A DNA stretch of 64,000 nucleotides from Cyanobium sp. ATX 6F1 (lineage in GTDB: Bacteria > Cyanobacteriota > Cyanobacteriia > PCC-6307 > Cyanobiaceae): the NCBI RefSeq assembly GCF_024346315.1, contig NZ_JAGQCS010000001.1, forward strand, positions 1-64,000, in the 5' to 3' direction. Made by a program: the position numbers and the translations under genes. Below the pieces are notes generated by a model. The model was given only the letters and a program-made list of their open reading frames with translations. It had not been told where the DNA came from and ran no database searches. Of this stretch, positions 62,877 to 64,000 are shown in pieces (position 1 is the first letter of the stretch; each line of letters opens with the position of its first letter).

Positions 62877-63989
62877 TCAGCGGACGGCTGGCTGGAACTG
62901 TTCGCTGCGGATCGGGGCCGTCAGGAACAGCTTGGCCATCACCAGACCGTTGGCGGTCCAATAGGGCAGCTTGCGCAGCAGCTTCAGGGGCGCAGGGCCA
63001 CCTGAGGCCTCGACGGCACTGAGGGCGGCGTTGTTGCTGACGATCCGCTCCAGGCGTGGGTAGAACTTGGGATGCTCGACATTGAGCACCACAGGGAACA
63101 CCCGGGCGGAGGTTTCGTTGGTCTTGGCGATCACGTACTTGTCGTAGTCGCGGGCATCAAGGCCGAGGGCTTCGTAGAACTCCTTGCGGGCCACGTCGCG
63201 CACGTACATGGTGGCGAACACCGCCAGCAGGAAGAAACGGCACCAGAGCCGGGAGGAGAGGCCGCGCACGGTGCCTGGCTGGGCCTTCATCAGGGCGTCG
63301 AAGAAGTCACCGTGACGGTTCTCGTCCTGGCACCAGCTCTCGAAGAAGTTGAAGATCGGGAAGATCTTGCTCTCGGGGTGCTGCTCGAGGTGGCGGTAAA
63401 TGGCGATGTAGCGCCAATAGCCGATCTTCTCGGAGAGGTAGGTGGCGTAGAAGATGAACTTGGGCTTGAAGTAGGTGTACGACTTGCTGGAGGTGAGGAA
63501 GCCGAGATCGAGCTGGAGCCCGAAATCGCCCATCGACTTGTTCAGAAAACCAGCATGGCGGGCCTCATCACGGGCCATGTGGGCGAAGCACTCCGCCAAC
63601 AGGGGGTTCTTCTCCTTGATGCGGCGGCTGAGCTCCTTGTAAAGCAGGAAGCCGGAGAACTCGGAGGTGCAGCTCTGCTCGAGGAACTCCACAAACACCT
63701 TTCGGGTCTCGGGATCGAGCTTGTCGGCCGCTCCGTCGAATTCCTCGTTACGAACGAAGTGGTGGCGGTTGTAATCCTTGCGGAACTCCTCGCAGATCGC
63801 TTCGAGTTCCACCTCGTTGGGCCGCAGGTCCATGGCCGCCATGGCCTCGAAATCTGTGGTGTAGAACCGCGGCGTCAGAATCGTGTCCTTGACCGGTTCC
63901 TTGAAGGTGGCGGCAGCTCCTGGGGCGGCGCCAGGAAGGGTGTCTGTGGCGGTGGCTGTGGCGGTGGCTGTGGCGGCGGGGGGCACCAT
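62877..63989 (-). CDS. acsF: Mg-protoporphyrin IX monomethyl ester oxidative cyclase
   Basis: A 370-residue di-iron enzyme that forms ring E of chlorophyll with O2. '[17 protein letters not shown]', '[17 protein letters not shown]', the di-iron residues in '[22 protein letters not shown]' and '[17 protein letters not shown]' (EARH), then '[22 protein letters not shown]' (ENRH). The N-terminal extension has an Ala-Thr repeat from a 12-bp DNA repeat at 63949-63972. It leads a close minus-strand series with tldD, pmbA, fmt and rlmH. Confidence 0.96.
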   Translation of the reverse strand: MVPPAATATATATATDTLPGAAPGAAATFKEPVKDTILTPRFYTTDFEAMAAMDLRPNEVELEAICEEFRKDYNRHHFVRNEEFDGAADKLDPETRKVFVEFLEQSCTSEFSGFLLYKELSRRIKEKNPLLAECFAHMARDEARHAGFLNKSMGDFGLQLDLGFLTSSKSYTYFKPKFIFYATYLSEKIGYWRYIAIYRHLEQHPESKIFPIFNFFESWCQDENRHGDFFDALMKAQPGTVRGLSSRLWCRFFLLAVFATMYVRDVARKEFYEALGLDARDYDKYVIAKTNETSARVFPVVLNVEHPKFYPRLERIVSNNAALSAVEASGGPAPLKLLRKLPYWTANGLVMAKLFLTAPIRSEQFQPAVR

Positions 63990-64000
63990 CGCGGACCAGG

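Noticed and set aside
63949-63972. 12-bp repeat GCGGTGGCTGTG near the acsF 5' end
   Set aside because: It encodes an Ala-Thr repeat in a variable N-terminal extension; simple sequence with no sign of a system.

Overview
The window comes from a GC-rich unicellular picocyanobacterium of the Cyanobium/Synechococcus (alpha-cyanobacterial) type. The evidence is chlorophyll biosynthesis genes (chlH, acsF), two high-light-inducible (HLIP) genes, cyanobacteria-restricted families (DUF2949, DUF3038-DUF4335, DUF6464, cyAbrB), a SigF-type sigma factor, a monomeric class II ribonucleotide reductase, a fused PhnE permease and RpaB-type HLR1 promoter motifs. No phage, CRISPR array or intact insertion sequence was seen.

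Region 1 (1-7.6 kb) is accessory DNA. It opens with the 3' end of a large acidic extracellular-type protein. A dense toxin-antitoxin (TA) array follows: two higBA copies, phd-relE, a mazE orphan, DUF2442-DUF4160, a Gp49-like toxin with an XRE antitoxin, DUF433-DUF5615, hicBA and an AbrB-RelE pair. Most recognisable toxins are truncated, frameshifted or missing, while most antitoxins keep open frames. Four fragments resembling the 3' end of the neighbouring CPA2 antiporter gene (5426-6667) lie between modules.

Region 2 (7.6-31 kb) is mostly core. It holds chlH divergent from dapB, an HLIP gene with an HLR1 box and terminator, a UbiH-like monooxygenase, apt, DUF3038-DUF4335, an OmpR/EnvZ-type two-component pair, ppk2, mntH, a second FAD monooxygenase, a nuclease-like exported protein, cyAbrB, a short-chain dehydrogenase remnant, hupE with a small exported protein, an E. 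coli-type gap, a second HLIP gene and a membrane desaturase.

Region 3 (31-47 kb) has tRNA-Ser(UGA), nrdJ, a DUF92/VTE6-like gene, sigF, and a minus-strand cluster: aminotransferase, phnD, an unknown membrane protein, phnC, fused phnE and an SGNH hydrolase. On the plus strand are a family-4 uracil-DNA glycosylase, ispG and ctpA.

Region 4 (47-64 kb) has mfd, a zinc-ribbon/HExxH membrane protein, glgX overlapping a histidine phosphatase gene, terC, DUF6464, an RhlE-type helicase, a MAPEG protein, and a tight minus-strand series acsF-tldD-pmbA-fmt-rlmH. Short tandem duplications of 14-17 bp that cover or touch stop codons recur at ppk2, the DUF4335 gene, mfd and tldD/pmbA. Much of the window serves chlorophyll synthesis, photoprotection, phosphorus handling and housekeeping.
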